From positions 35,509,994-35,573,993 of the forward strand of contig CM030359.1 in NCBI GenBank assembly GCA_017893485.1: a stretch of 64,000 bases of DNA, in the 5' to 3' direction. The translations under genes and the position numbers were made by a program. Of this stretch, positions 45,801-58,094 are shown piece after piece; the stretch's first letter is position 1; each line of letters starts with the position of its first letter. Under the pieces are notes generated by a model, which saw only the letters and a list, made by a program, of their open reading frames with translations, did not search any database and was not told the origin of the DNA. Origin of the DNA: Hemerocallis citrina. Taxonomy: Eukaryota; Streptophyta; Magnoliopsida; Asparagales; Asphodelaceae.

Positions 45801-48800
45801 CAATCCTGTCTGAAAAAGCAGCTACAGAGCAAAGCATGAACTGCCAGTATAATATGTACTATTCAGGATTTGGAAAATTACTGAAAATAATACAACAATG
45901 AATATTTCATTCTCAATCTTTAGATGAGCCTCATAAATCTTTTTTGTTCATTCATCATTTTTAGGGGTTTTAACAAGCTAACACCCCATCATATTCATTA
46001 CTGCCTCAACCTAAGTCCATTTTGGTATAACTCTACTCTTGGCCCGTTAGCTACAATCTTATAACTCTTCTAACTAGAGATGCCCCATTCTATTTTGGTA
46101 ACTAGACTACTAGAGACGCCCCATCATATTTATTACTGGCTCAACCTTAAGTCCATTTTTCATATTTATTACTGACTCAACCTTAAGTACATTTTGGTAT
46201 AACTATACTCTTGTCCCAGCTAACTACAATCCTATAACTCTTATAACTTTAGACATTTTGGTACGCCTCATTCTATTTAATTTTTCGTTTGGTTAAAAAT
46301 TGATTTAAAGCGGAAGTTTCCATTAGCTTAGTAGTTGGACAGAAGTTGTTTTGATCAACTAGAATTTTAGTTACAACAAATTTTATTTCCAATTTTATCT
46401 ATTTCATCCAATACCTATCGTTTTGGTTCTCGCATCCCTTCATCTCCCTCCACCACCATTGCCATCATCATCTAAACCAACACCCCTCCCAACACCAAGT
46501 ACACTCTTCCCAAAGAAACACAACGAACTGGAGTTTCCTCAAGAGGCACACCATCATCATTGGTGACCTATTGCAGAATCTACCAACAACTCGTAGTGCT
46601 CATATTGGAAACACACAAGTAATAGAAACTTCCCAAGAACTTGATTAACCAAGAACAAGCCACCACGATATATGCAAGATCTCACAAGAACACAATCAAT
46701 ATGCAGAGATAACCAATACTTCTTATTCCCCAAGAAATTCAAAGATTACAAAGAGATTACAATTCTCAATCGCTCTCCCTCACCTTTGAAACACTCGGCA
46801 CAATCCCCTCTTGAAGTTGAACAATGATAATGACTCACCCTTTTGATCTCATCGATTAGTGATTCAAACCCTAGAGTCTACAACCATATATATAGCCCTC
46901 AAGTAAACCCTAAAAGATAAACACAAATTCAGCTTATCGGGCCTGAATCCCGTCAGCCCAAATAATACACAGCGTCGCTGACGGCCGACCGCACACCGGA
47001 CCAATCGACCGCAACGTGTCGAGTCCACTCCTTAAGCCCTGGTCGGTCGACTGCACGGTCAACCTGCTTGCTCCCTGTTGGAACCTTGTACACTTGAATA
47101 ACTCCTTTCAGCCAGGATCGGCCGACCGCACACCCGGTCGGTCGGCCCCTCTAGCTGCATTCTTCTAGTTACTACTGGTGTCTCTTACTGTTTTCATCTT
47201 CTCCTCTTCTTCTCCAAACTATAACTATACTCTTGTCCCAGCTAACTACAATCCTATAACTCTTCTAACTTTAGACATTTTGGTACGCCTCATTCTATTT
47301 AATTTTTCGTTTGGTTAAAAATTGATTTAAAGCGGAAGTTTCCATTAGCTTAGTAGTTGGACAGGAGTTGTTTTGAACTAGAATTTTAGTTACAACTAAT
47401 TTTATTTCCAATTTTATCTATTTCATCCAATGCCTATCAATTGGGTTCTCGCATCCCTTCATCTCCCTCCACCACCATTGCCATCATCATCTAAATCAAC
47501 ACCCCTCCCAACACCATGTACACTCTTCCTCAAGAAACACGACGAACTGGAGTTTCCTTAAGAGGAACACTATCATCATTGATGACCTGTTACAGAATCT
47601 ACCAACAACTCATAGTGCTAATATTGGAAACACACAACAAATAATAGAAACTTCCCAAGAACTAGATGAACCAAGAACAAGCCACCACGATATATGCAAG
47701 ATCTCACAAGAACACAATCAACATGTAAAGATTATCAAAACTTCTTATTCACCAAGAAATACCAAAATTACAAAGAGATTACTACTCTGAATCTCTCTCC
47801 CTCACCATTGAAACACTTGGCACAATCCCCTCTTAAAGTAAACAATGATAATGACTCACCCTTCTGATATCATCAGTTAGTGATTCAAACCCTAGAGTCA
47901 ACAACCATATATATAGCTTTCAAGTAAACCCTAAGAGATAAACACAAATTCAGCTTATAAGGCCTGAATCCCGTCAGCCCAAACACAGCGTCGCTGACGG
48001 TCGACCGCAACGTATCGAGTCCACTCCTGAAGCCCTGGTTGGTCGACTGCACGGTCGACCTGCTCGCTCCCTGTTGGAACCCTGTACACTTGAATAACTC
48101 CTTTTAGCCAGGACCGGTTGACCACACACCCGATTGGTCGACCCCTCCAGCTGCATTCTTCTACTTGCTGTTGTTGTCCCTTACTGTTTTCTTCTTCTCT
48201 TCTTCTCCAAACTTCAAGTACTCTGTGCCTAAGTGTATTTGAGGCCACAATCCTAACAATCTCCCACTTGGACCAAATACACAACGCTTCAAAGTTATTA
48301 TAATTTTTATCTCGCATTATCTCTGCCCATCTCCCACTTCCATGGAAGACCTAAGTACTCTCCACTCTCATGAAGAGCACCTCCACCACTCCACCACATG
48401 GAGTGCACCAACCACCCCTTATCGCCTCATGAAGGATGTGCTCCACCAATCGCATAGAGCACGAATACCGGAGAAACAACCTCCCGTATCGGATTCCAAG
48501 GTACAAGCCTTCACAACTCGCAGAATCTCCATTAACACTGAACATGATTCAAAGTCTCTCAATGTACCCTCTGCACTAGAAGTCTCCGTGTACGACACAT
48601 TCACAATATCCGCAGTCTGTTCAACCCCTACAGTTCCATTTCGGTAACCCTCATCGACATCACCCTGCATATCGATACCAGTGCGCTCTAACTCACAAGA
48701 GCGACTTGAAGCTTCGACTGCTATATCGCAAAGTACCCTCATCGCAACGTCTTACCCTCTAGGTTCACTTCCATGGCCAGCAGCTCCCATTAAATTAGTA

Positions 48801-51800
48801 ACCACTCCTCTACAACTGAAAGAACTCGATTGTACCCCACACAACCTAATACTCGATTCCGTCTGAGAGTCAACTAAAGGAGATACGTTCCTCACGTCTT
48901 TAAGCAAACACATCGTTGCCTCGCGCTTCCCTTTTGCAATCACCCTTGAACCTACAGTTATAGGCCACTCCCCACTAACAACTGTAGTAAACAATCCCTC
49001 TTTGTCTAGCCTTCCAATAGAGATAAAATTTTCTTTCAAGTCTGGAACATGCCTTCTCCCGCAAGACAACACTCTAATCATCATTGGCTTTCACGCGAAC
49101 ATTACCAACCCCTCGTACAGGACACCTTTGACCGTTCCTCACGATCACATCTCCAAACGAACCCTCCTTGTAGTCATCAAACACCTCTCTCCTTGGAGTG
49201 CAATGAAAAGAAGCTCTCGAATCAATACACCAATCTTGGGTGCCCAACTCCTCCCGCACTGATAGGCATAACTCTTCAACAATTCCCACTTGAGCTTCCT
49301 TAGGGTTATCTCTCTTCGGTTTCTCTTGCTTCCTCTTTATATAAGCCTTACAACTGCGCATCATGTGACCCCTCTTGTGACAATACCAACACTCAGGTCC
49401 ATGTGTCCCATCGCTGTCATCAGACCCACTCTCAGATGAACCACTCTGATCATTTCTTCGACTTCTCTTCGATCTCCCACATCTCTTTTCAACTGACGAT
49501 GATGATGGATATCCCCCGTTTCTCACCCTTCTCACTTTCTCGTTCAGAATGCTACTTACCACATCCTGCAGAGTCGTCGAATCTATCATAGTGCATGTAA
49601 TAGTCTGTTCCACCATACCATAACTAGCAGGCAAAGTAGATAGAAGTAACAATAACTGTCCCCTCTCTGAAAACTTCAAACCTGCAGCTTCCATCTACTT
49701 GTAAACCATACAGTAATTATTCACATGTTATGCTACTGAACCCCCTTCCCTATTAACCAATTTCTTCAGATAAAGAATTTGATTAGATGCCGACGGTTTC
49801 TCATATATATCCGTGAGAATCTTCATAGCCTCCTTTGTCGTCTTTGCCTTCAAAATATGAAATAATGCATTCCTACTCAGTCACAATTAAATCTACCCTA
49901 ACGCCTTCTGATCCAAACGATTCTACTCTGCCAAGACCTTCACATCTTTGTCTCCACCTTCCGACTTCTCATCAAACAACGGACCATCTAGATCTTTTTG
50001 ATGAAGATACACAATCATCTAAATCTTCTACATCGCGAAGTCACTTCCATCGAACCTCTCGATCTTCGACTTGCAATCAGCCATCCCGAACGTAGTGCTC
50101 GGATACCACTTGTTGCAGAATCTACCAACAACTCATAGTGATAATAGCGGAAATACACCATAAGCAATAAAAACTTCTCCAAAACTAGATGAACCAAGAA
50201 CAAGCCACTACAACATATGCAGGATCTCACAAAAACATAATCAACATAATCAACATGCAGAGATAACCAATAATTCTTATTCTTCAAGAAATACAAAGAT
50301 TACAAAGAGATTATAACTCTCAATCTCTCCCTCACCTTTGAAACACTCGGCACAATCCCCTCTTGAAGTTGAACAATGTAACGACTCACCCTTTTGATCT
50401 CATCGAATAGTGATTCAAATCCTTGAGTCTACAGCCATATATAGCTCCCAAGTAAACCCTAAAAGATAAACACAAATCCAGCCTATTGGGCCTGAATCCT
50501 GTCAGCCCAAATAACAGAGCGCCGCTGACGGTCGACCACATCGTGTCGAATCCACTCCTGAAGTCCTGGTCAGCCGACTGCACGGTTGACCTGCTCGCTC
50601 CCTGTAGGAACCCTGTACACTCGATAACTTCTTTCAACCAGGACCGGTGGACTGCAACCCTTCTAGCTGCATTTTTCTACTTGTTGTCGTCTTTTGCCGT
50701 CTTCGTCTTCTTCACTTCTTCTCCAAACTTCAAGTACTCCGTGCCTACATGTATTTGAGGCCACAATCCTAACCTGACCAACCATCTCCACTCTACCACC
50801 TTCCCCATTAGAGTTGATTGCTGCAGCTTGTCAAACCAACTTGACCAATTCCTAATTCAACTAATCATCGGAATTAAATATCTTTCCCTAATGATTCTGA
50901 AGTTTGACACCACAAGCAATAAAAACTTCTTAAGAACTAGATGAACCAAAAACAAGCCACCACAATATATGCAAGATCTCTCAAGAACACAATCAATATG
51001 CAGAGATAACCAATACTTCTTATTCCTCAAGAAATACAAAGATTACAAAAAGATTACTACTCTCAATCTCTCTCCTTCACCTTTGAAACATTCGGCATAA
51101 TCCCCTTTTGAAGTTGAACAATGATAACGGCTCACCCTTTTGATCTCATCGATTAGAATTCAAATTCTAGAGTCTACAGCCATATATATAGCCCCCAAGT
51201 AAACCCTAAAAGACAAACACAAATCCAGCTTATTGGGCCTGAACCCCGTCAGCCCAAATAACATACAGCATCGTTGACGGTCGACCGCACACCCGGTCGG
51301 TCAACCGCATCGTGTCGAGTCCACTCCTGAAGTCCTGGTTGGTCGACTGCCCAGTTGACCTGCTCGCTCCCTGTTGGAACCCTGTACACTCGATAACTTC
51401 TTTCAACCAGAACCGGTCGACCGCACACCCGGTCGGTCGACCGCAACCCCTCTAGCTGCATTCTTCTACTTGCTGTTATCTCTTGCCATCTTCGTCTTCT
51501 CCACTTCTTCTCCAAACTTCAAGTACTCCGTTCCTACATGTTTTGAGGCCACAATCCTAACATGACCAATCATCTCCACTCTGCCACCTTCTCCATTAGA
51601 GTTGATTGTTGCAGCTTGTCAAGCCGACTTGACCGATTCCCGATTCCACTAATCATTGGAATTAAACATCTTTCCCTAATGATTCTGAAGTTGAAGGATC
51701 AATATTCGTATCTAGATTATTTGTTGTCTCATCCCAAGAGAATGTGAACTGCAATTGAGTCAGCGTGGTCCACAATGGCCCACCCCACCGAAAATCTCTT

Positions 51801-52970
51801 GAAGCCGCATTGGTACATTTTAAAGAATTTTTTTTTCACTTTTATACTAAACTAAACTTTCTTCTAATTTTTTCTTTCAGAAATACAACCGTGAACAGTG
51901 ATACAAAAGATCAATGCAAGTTGAAGTTGCCACATATTTTCAGCTTACTTGGGAAACATGCAATTATGTGAAGAGTTCACAACTTCTTTCTCCTCATCAC
52001 CATTAACTAAGTGCTTAAATAGGAGATGTTACAACTTAGAACTGATATGAATTTCCAGATTTGGTTAATTTTATTTCAAATTTTATGTTATTCAGTAATG
52101 CTTATTCAATTTCGCTTATTCAATTTCTTCCATTGATACGTAGTTTATGATTAACTAAGAAAGCCTATACTTCGATGGCTGTGTGCTATTATTCATTTTT
52201 CTCATCTCTTTATTTCTTTCCTCTCTTCCTTTCATCTCATAGCTGGTATTCTGAAAAGATTGAGTGCATGAGACCTTTATTAACAGCAAAAAAGGGGAAA
52301 GAAACAAAGAGAATAGATACTTGCGTTCTCATATATTTCAACCCCCCACCCTACCCTATACTGGGAATTGTTAATATCATTAAAAGCCTCATACTTTAAT
52401 AACAGTGGACAATTCCGTAGCGAAAAATAATGAGTATCATTACACCAACCAAATGTAATGTCCATGAGACATTTTATTTCATACTAAATAAAATATAAGT
52501 TACCCATCATTATTTATTTTCTTAATAAATATCCTCTTCAATTATCCATGACAATTAAATTAATACCAAAAGTTCATAGCTATAAGAGATGGAGACTTAA
52601 AATTTGAAGTTCAATGCACATGCCAACAAATCTAGTGCTATAGATACAACTAGTTAACTTCTCACATAAAATGAATATAAAATATAGATCTAATAGTATC
52701 AACTATACGCCACTCACAAATTTTTGAGCAAGCATAGCACATAACAGCCAATGAGGCACATATAAAACTTAATTGCCATATAATATCAAATTAACTTTAG
52801 GGATAATATGTATCTTACTGCTCCATCTGTGCAGCAAACTGAGCAACTTTCTGCAAGCACTGATTTGCAGAAGTTGTCACCTCTTCACTTTGAAAAAGAT
52901 CAGCAGCTCGCTCAAAGTAGCCCATAGCTTTCTCAATGTTTTGTTCCTGTTCATATACTTCACCAAGTTC
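42893..52970 (-). CDS. ASNAP: alpha-SNAP, last five exons (N-terminal half outside or lost)
   Basis: Alpha-SNAP docks NSF onto used SNARE bundles so they can be taken apart; it acts at cytosolic faces of Golgi, ER and plasma membrane. Exons: 52970-52819 ([28 protein letters not shown]), 45627-45468 ([40 protein letters not shown]), 45374-45327 ([16 protein letters not shown]), 45125-45045 ([20 protein letters not shown]), 42973-42893 ([26 protein letters not shown], stop). All joins keep frame and have ag/gt borders. They encode about 173 aa, the TPR-like C-terminal part; the family is about 290 aa. The C-terminal EEDDLT that stimulates NSF is present. TRLDPW has Arg where Pro is usual. The 7.2-kb intron 45628-52818 is full of copia sequence. 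Upstream exons are not in 52971-64000. Confidence 0.9.
43869..44239. mobile_element. putative MITE in an alpha-SNAP intron
   Basis: The left end aaagagaataaaggggc and the right end (reverse complement aaaagagaatataggggcta) form an inverted repeat that extends inwards: ccaaaactcatat, agatgtgat and tttgaaatgaattcgat occur in opposite orientation on the two sides. Length about 370 bp, no coding. A clear target duplication was not found. Confidence 0.55.
46569..47220 (-). repeat. copia-3 LTR-a, 45 nt short at its right end
   Basis: Starts tattgcagaatc after tgacc. Stops at tctccaaact, where LTR-b goes on for 45 more bases, and is joined directly to the second copy of flank F. Confidence 0.85.
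47588..48258 (-). repeat. copia-3 LTR-b (3' LTR)
   Basis: 671 bp. On the minus strand it follows the purine tract ggtccaagtgggagat. A minus-strand gctatatatatgg (about 47907) is a TATA candidate. GGTCGAC-type words recur in 47995-48145. Confidence 0.88.
48752..50096 (-). pseudogene. copia-3 gag and protease remnant
   Basis: Begins [16 protein letters not shown] near 50090 with several stops, then [21 protein letters not shown] and [11 protein letters not shown]. From 49694 the frame is open: [29 protein letters not shown], zinc knuckle [14 protein letters not shown] near 49385, protease [15 protein letters not shown] near 49230 (DSG reads DSR). A further frame (49084-48752) has [18 protein letters not shown]. 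No integrase or RT: pol is deleted up to the 3' LTR. Confidence 0.85.
50097..50108 (-). other. copia-3 primer-binding site
   Basis: Minus-strand tggtatccgagc, one change from the tRNA-iMet complement tggtatcagagc, two bases from LTR-c. Confidence 0.85.
50111..50774 (-). repeat. copia-3 LTR-c (5' LTR)
   Basis: 664 bp, next to the primer-binding site. Ends taacc, where other copies end taaca, followed by the TSD tgacc at 50775-50779. Confidence 0.88.
50906..51562 (-). repeat. copia-3 LTR-d, about 45 nt short at its left end
   Basis: Begins within acaccacaagcaataaaaac, lacking the first 45 or so bases of LTR-c. Ends taaca before tgacc at 51563-51567. It joins flank G1 on its left. Confidence 0.85.
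51692..52818. other. alpha-SNAP intron, no gene
   Basis: AT-rich single-copy-looking sequence. No frames or repeats that I can assign. Confidence 0.6.
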
Positions 52971-53579
52971 CTGTAGGGTTGTAGAAAATAACTTTTCGTT
53001 GAGCAGAATGTAAGTGATCCTCTCCAAGCCAACTAATGGATGAGTCAGTCATATGAGACTTATACAAGACATCATTGTATAATAAATACGAAAGAAATAT
53101 AAGAGGAAATACATTTTATATATTAAAGTCTAAGAAGAGCGAGACGTTTCAGGAAGTTATCTATTATCTGTAATCTATTACTCATTAAAAGCAGGAGTTT
53201 TATATGCCAATAACATTCCTTCTATCACATTTGACTTTAAGTGAAAACTTTTTAAAAAAATTCAGATAATTACAGGACTGCCATCCAAAAAATAATAAAA
53301 ACACAGAAAAATGGGAAAAAAGCCACATCATCACATTTCACGTGCTCGAAATTTACTGAATAATGCAAAATTTATAGCGCCACCATCAACTGATAATTAA
53401 ATTGAGCCTGCGACCATGGGGTATAAACTTTATTTCCACCCCCATTTTAAATTAAAATTTTCAATCTATAAAGAGAAAATAAAGCTATACAATTAAACCG
53501 AGTGTGAGAAGCCTGAGATCATGGTTTGAAAATTAATTTCAGGTCCCAATTTGTAAATCAAATTTTAATACTTAGGTTT
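52971..53579. other. alpha-SNAP upstream intron, no exon found
   Basis: Starts at the acceptor ctacaaccctacag (minus strand). The expected preceding alpha-SNAP exon is not seen before the gypsy-2 3' region begins. Confidence 0.55.
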
Positions 53580-56500
53580 GGTTCTGTCAGAAGCGGTGAA
53601 CCGTCACCGCTGCTACAGATTTCAGCATTTTCTTGGCCATGGTTTGGCGGTGAGATTGATAGAATTGGGATTATGAGGTAGGAAAAGAGGGTCGTGGGTT
53701 TGGGGAAGAATCCTGGACCCTTAATGGAATCAAGAAAGGAAAGAAACAGTTAGCTCAAATGGTCGATGACGCTAATGGCGCCATCTCCTTCTATTTATAC
53801 CGCAAATTACGTGCTCTGCACGTGAATGAACGTCCTACAGTGAATCAGTTAGGTAGTTACACTGTGGACCCCACAGCTACCCTACCGTCGATTACACATC
53901 CAACGGTTCACAGATGCCATACCTATTCACACACACTTTTTACACAAAACACCCCATACACTACACTTATTCCATCACTACTGAAACTCTCATTATTTCA
54001 TATATCAGATACAGTTTCAAAGCTGCTATCCTGCGATCCTCTCCCAATCTCCGACCACTCTGCGATCATTCTTCATTGGATGTGTATCAACTCCATCCCA
54101 CATCTTTTGGGACCTTGCCTCGAGGTCGAAGAGAGGAAATCGACGCACCAAATCCCAATATGGCTCCCAAGTAGCTAAATTTGCACTTTGATTTTTCCAC
54201 TGAATCAAAACATCTGAAACCAACCTCTTTCCATTGATCACAGCTCTCCTATCAAATATCAATTCAGGCTCCAGGAGGACTTTGTAAACTGTAGGTGGTA
54301 CAAATCTCTGAACTTCCACGGCAGCACCCAAATGCTTCCGCAACTGAGAAATATGAAACACTGGATGGATTCTCGTATCCAATGGCAGGTCCAACTTATA
54401 AGCAACAACCCCAATTCTCTCAAGGACCTGTATGGTCCACAGTATAATGGTGCCAGCTTTTGTATAGCCGTTGCAGATACTGATATCTGTCTATCCGGCT
54501 GCAACTTGAGATATACCAAATCACCCACTACAAATTCCTTCTCCACCCTATGAGCATCAGCATACTTTTTCATTCTTTGTTGAGCAGCTTTCAAATGATC
54601 CTTCAAGAGCTGCAGGTGAATATCTCTCGAAAGTAATGCCTCCTCCACTTGTGGGTTAGTAGCCGTATGAGGAACATAAGAAATCAATGTGGAAGGGACT
54701 CTACCATACAAAATTTCATACGGAGTGGTCTTAGTTGAGCTGTGCCAAGTTGTGTTATACCAGTATTCTGTCCACGACAACCAACTACTCCACTCCTTGG
54801 GCTTGTGATGACAAAAACATCGAAGATAGGTCTCTAAACACCTATTAACTACTTCGGTTTGTCCATTAGTCTGAGGGTGGTGTGCTGTAGAAAATTTCAG
54901 CTTAGTTCCCTGCAACTTGAGTGTTTCCTTCATCAAATTGCTTGTAAAGACTGCCCCTCTGTCACATATAATTGAAATTGGCATTCCATATAATTTGAAC
55001 ACCCCTACAGTCAATACTTGCACAATACTGGTAGCCCTGTACGGATGTTGTATAGGAAAGAAGTGCGCATACTTACTCAATCTGTCTACAACCACCAAGA
55101 TGACTGAGAATTTGCGACTGATAGGAAGGCCTTCAATAAAGTCCATACTTGCGTGCTGCCATACTTGATCAATGATTGGTAAGGGTTGTAATAATCCTGA
55201 CGGAGCTCGAGAAACGTACTTGCTAATTTGGCATAAAGTACATTCCCGCACATATGTTTTAACATCACCTTTAATCCCTTTCCACCAAAAAGATCTGCGG
55301 AGCCTCTGCAATGTTTTATCATAACACGAATGGCCACCTATAGGGGAATCATGATGTTCATATATCAACATTTGTCTAAATGGAGAGTTAGGACTGATTA
55401 CTACCTTTGATTCCTTATACCAAACCCCCCAAACCTGATGAAACTTGCTGTGAGAAGAATTTGACAACTGACAGCTAATTCTTTGAAATAACCATCCACC
55501 TCATTCATCTTCACTATTTCCTTCCACCAATCAGCAACTAATGAAGACAGTTGTGCAAAATAACAATGCATGTCCCTCTTCGATAATCTATCAGCCGGAA
55601 TATTATTCCTTCCTTTTTTATATTCAACCTCAAAATTGAATCCATAAAGCTTGACTAACCATGAATGTTGAGCTTCAGTAGACAACCTCTGGTCCAACAG
55701 GTATTTTAATGGTTGGTGATCTGTTCGAATTACAAATTTCCTTCCCAATAAGTATTGTTTCCACTTCTTCACCGCAAGCAATATTGCAAGCATTTCCTTC
55801 TCATATGCAGACCAATGTAAGCTCTTCCCTATAATGCCTTGACTAATATAAGCAATAGGATGCTTGTTTTGCAAAAGTACAGCTCCAATGCCCTCTTGCA
55901 GGCATCACATTCCACTACAAATGTGTCTTCAAAGTTTGACAGTTGTAACACAGGAGCTGTAGATAATGCATTTTTTAGTTCAAATGCCTCCTGAGCCCTA
56001 TCACTCCACACAAATCCTTCCTTCTTCGTCAAAGAAGTGAGAGGAGTTGCAATGGATCCATAATTCCTGATGAATTTCCTATAGTACCCAGTGAGACCCA
56101 AAAATCCACGCAGTGCTTTAACAGTTTTTGGCTTCGGCCATTGTTGCACTGCAACAACTTTTCCAGGATCTACTGCAATTTCCCCATCAGAGACCACATG
56201 ACCCAGTATTCTACCTTTGATTGACCAAAATCACATTTAGATCTCTTAACAAAGAGTTGATTTTGTCGAAGGATATCCAAAACCTTGCTGAGAAGTTGAA
56301 GATGATCCTGCCAAGTGTGACTAAACACGAATATATCATCAAAAAACACTAAAACAAACTTGCACAAATGAGGCCTGAATATGTCATTCATCAACGATTG
56401 AAAAGTAGATGGAGCATTACTCAATCCAAACGGCATGACCAAAAATTCATAATGCCCACTATGAGTTCTAAAAGTTGTCTTTGCAGCATCACCCGCAGAC

Positions 56501-57021
56501 ATTCTAATTTGATGATACCCTGATCGTAAATCCAACTTAGTGAAAAAATTTGAACCATGTAATTCATCTAAGAGATCATCAATAATTGGAATCGGGTACT
56601 TATCTTTGATAGTTTGATGGCTTAATGCCCTGCAGTCGACACACATACGCCATGATACATCATGCTTCTTGACTAAAACAACCAGCGAGGAATAGGAGCT
56701 TGTGCTAGGTCGAATAACACCTTGAGTCAGCATATCATCAATTATCACCTCAATAGCATTCTTTTGCTCAAAGGAATGCTTATATGGCCTCATACACAGA
56801 GGCTTTGAACCAGCCACTAATGGAATATGATGATCACACGATCTGTTGGGTGACAGTCCCTTTGGTTCTTCAAATATATCCTGATAATCCTGCAACAATG
56901 AATTCAAATCTGAAGGCAAAACTGACTTGGGATGTTGATTAGTTGCCGAGGAAATCAAGTATAGCACAAATCCCCAATGAGTTTGGAAAGCAATTTTATT
57001 TGCTTCTTTTTCAGTCAACAA
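53580..57021 (-). mobile_element. Ty3/gypsy chromovirus (gypsy-2), gag lost
   Basis: pol from RT to chromodomain on the minus strand, followed by 53580-54025, likely 3' LTR sequence with a TATA-like ggtataaatag at about 53791-53801 and Pro-rich leader. No gag, knuckle or protease upstream of 57021 and no matching 5' LTR in the window. LTR borders are uncertain. Confidence 0.75.
54026..57021 (-). pseudogene. gypsy-2 RT-RNase H-integrase-chromodomain, broken
   Basis: RT (57021-56170): LSPNRSCDHHIPLVAG, WRMCVDCRALSHQTIKDKYP, FFTKLDLRSGYHQIRM, VMPFGLSNAPSTFQSLMN, catalytic FVLVFFDDIFVFS. A frameshift at about 56190 leads to VSDGEIAVDPGKV and GFLGLTGYYRKFIRNYG. A second near 55870 leads to RNase H (HWSAYEKEMLAILLAVKKW, RTDHQPLKYLL). 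A third near 55460 leads to integrase: zinc module HHDSPIGGHS...CTLCQ, core MDFIEGLP, ICDRGAVF, HHPQTNGQTEVVNR. A fourth near 54390 leads to the chromodomain VSDVLIQWKNQSANLATWEP, which would target insertion to modified histones. About 950 codons with four frameshifts and few stops. Confidence 0.9.
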
Positions 57022-58094
57022 ATGATGTAAAACGTAAGAATCCTAAAGATTAATTTTACCAACATATAGTGCAGATCAAAGTTAGAATTTTAAACAGTTA
57101 ATCGGTTTGATGAATTTTCAAGAATTAAATTAAGTTTAACAAGCCCAATTGATAATTCAGTTCTAACAATCAATACTTATATCCCTAAGCGTTCTTAGCA
57201 AACAAAAAATGCAATATTGATTTATACTCTAATTAGGCAAGTAGAACACTCAATCTCAATATTTGTGCACGACAGGTAAATCAGATAATATAATAGAGAT
57301 GATAAAGCAGTATAACACAAATATTTGAAAAGTAGAAAGAGTATACCGGGGTTCGAAGCAACCAACGTTAGATCTCGGGTTGGCAACAACGAAGAACACA
57401 ACAATCAGCAACAATAGTAGGAGCAGCAGCCAGGAAACTCGCAGCTTGGCTTGCTAACGACGACTAATGGCAGACTGGCTGTCGGTGAGTCAGTGGATGC
57501 AGCGGGGTGTGCAGTGGTGGTGAGGGGAAAAGGACTGGTGGGCAGCTCGATGAAAGGAAAGAAGACGAAGGGGGGCTCGATTGGTGGAGACGAGGGTGGT
57601 GAGCAGAAGGAGGTTGGGTTTGGAGGGCTCGATGGGAAGAGGACGAGGTCGACTAAGGGTGAGAGGATGGAGGCAGGGTGAGCGCGGGGGGGGGGGGGTG
57701 GGTGATGGCGGTAACGGGGAGATGGGTTTGGGAGGATGGAGACGATCGGGTATAGAGAAAGAGGGGGCGCGGCTACAGGATGAGGGGGTGATTAAGGTTT
57801 TGGGGTTAAATTAATTTGGGGATTAGGATTTGGGATTTTAATTTGGGGTAAATCTAGAGTTTATCACAAACCCTAAAATTGGATCTCAATTGTATCACAG
57901 AGAAATGAAGAGCAAAACTCAACACAATAATTTTTATAATCAAGAATGACATAACTTCTCATTAATCTTAAGGCCTATATATAGCCTCAAAACAAATCTT
58001 GATACAAACCTCAAAACATTATAAAATATAAAAGAAAGATTACATATGGCTATAATTGCCCAAAACAAATATGGTACTGAAATAAAATCCTAAA
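57022..58094. other. unassigned stretch between two chromoviruses
   Basis: 57022-57440 is AT-rich. 57450-57814 is G-rich in plus reading with a G13 run (57686-57698); plus-strand Gly/Arg-rich frames come from composition. 57830-58090 on the minus strand has gctatatatagg and looks like LTR sequence, possibly the 3' LTR of gypsy-3, but no border or partner copy is seen. Confidence 0.4.

Larger units (their letters stand above)
46199..51691 (-). mobile_element. small Ty1/copia element (copia-3) with duplicated flanks and four LTRs
   Basis: Order on the plus strand: flank F1 (46199-46568), LTR-a (46569-47220), F2 (47221-47587), LTR-b (47588-48258), internal (48259-50110), LTR-c (50111-50774), flank G1 (50775 to about 50905), LTR-d (about 50906-51562), G2 (51563-51691). 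All LTRs share one orientation (tgttgcagaatctaccaac...aatcctaaca in plus reading). F copies end and G copies begin with tgacc, the 5-bp TSD of the original insertion. The internal part has only gag and protease, so it is non-autonomous. Confidence 0.85.

Noticed and set aside
53759..54178. 139-codon plus-strand frame
   Set aside because: Antisense to the gypsy-2 chromodomain end and its LTR-like region; no family resemblance.
57451..57814. Gly/Arg-rich plus-strand proteins
   Set aside because: Pure composition effect of a G-rich stretch including G13.
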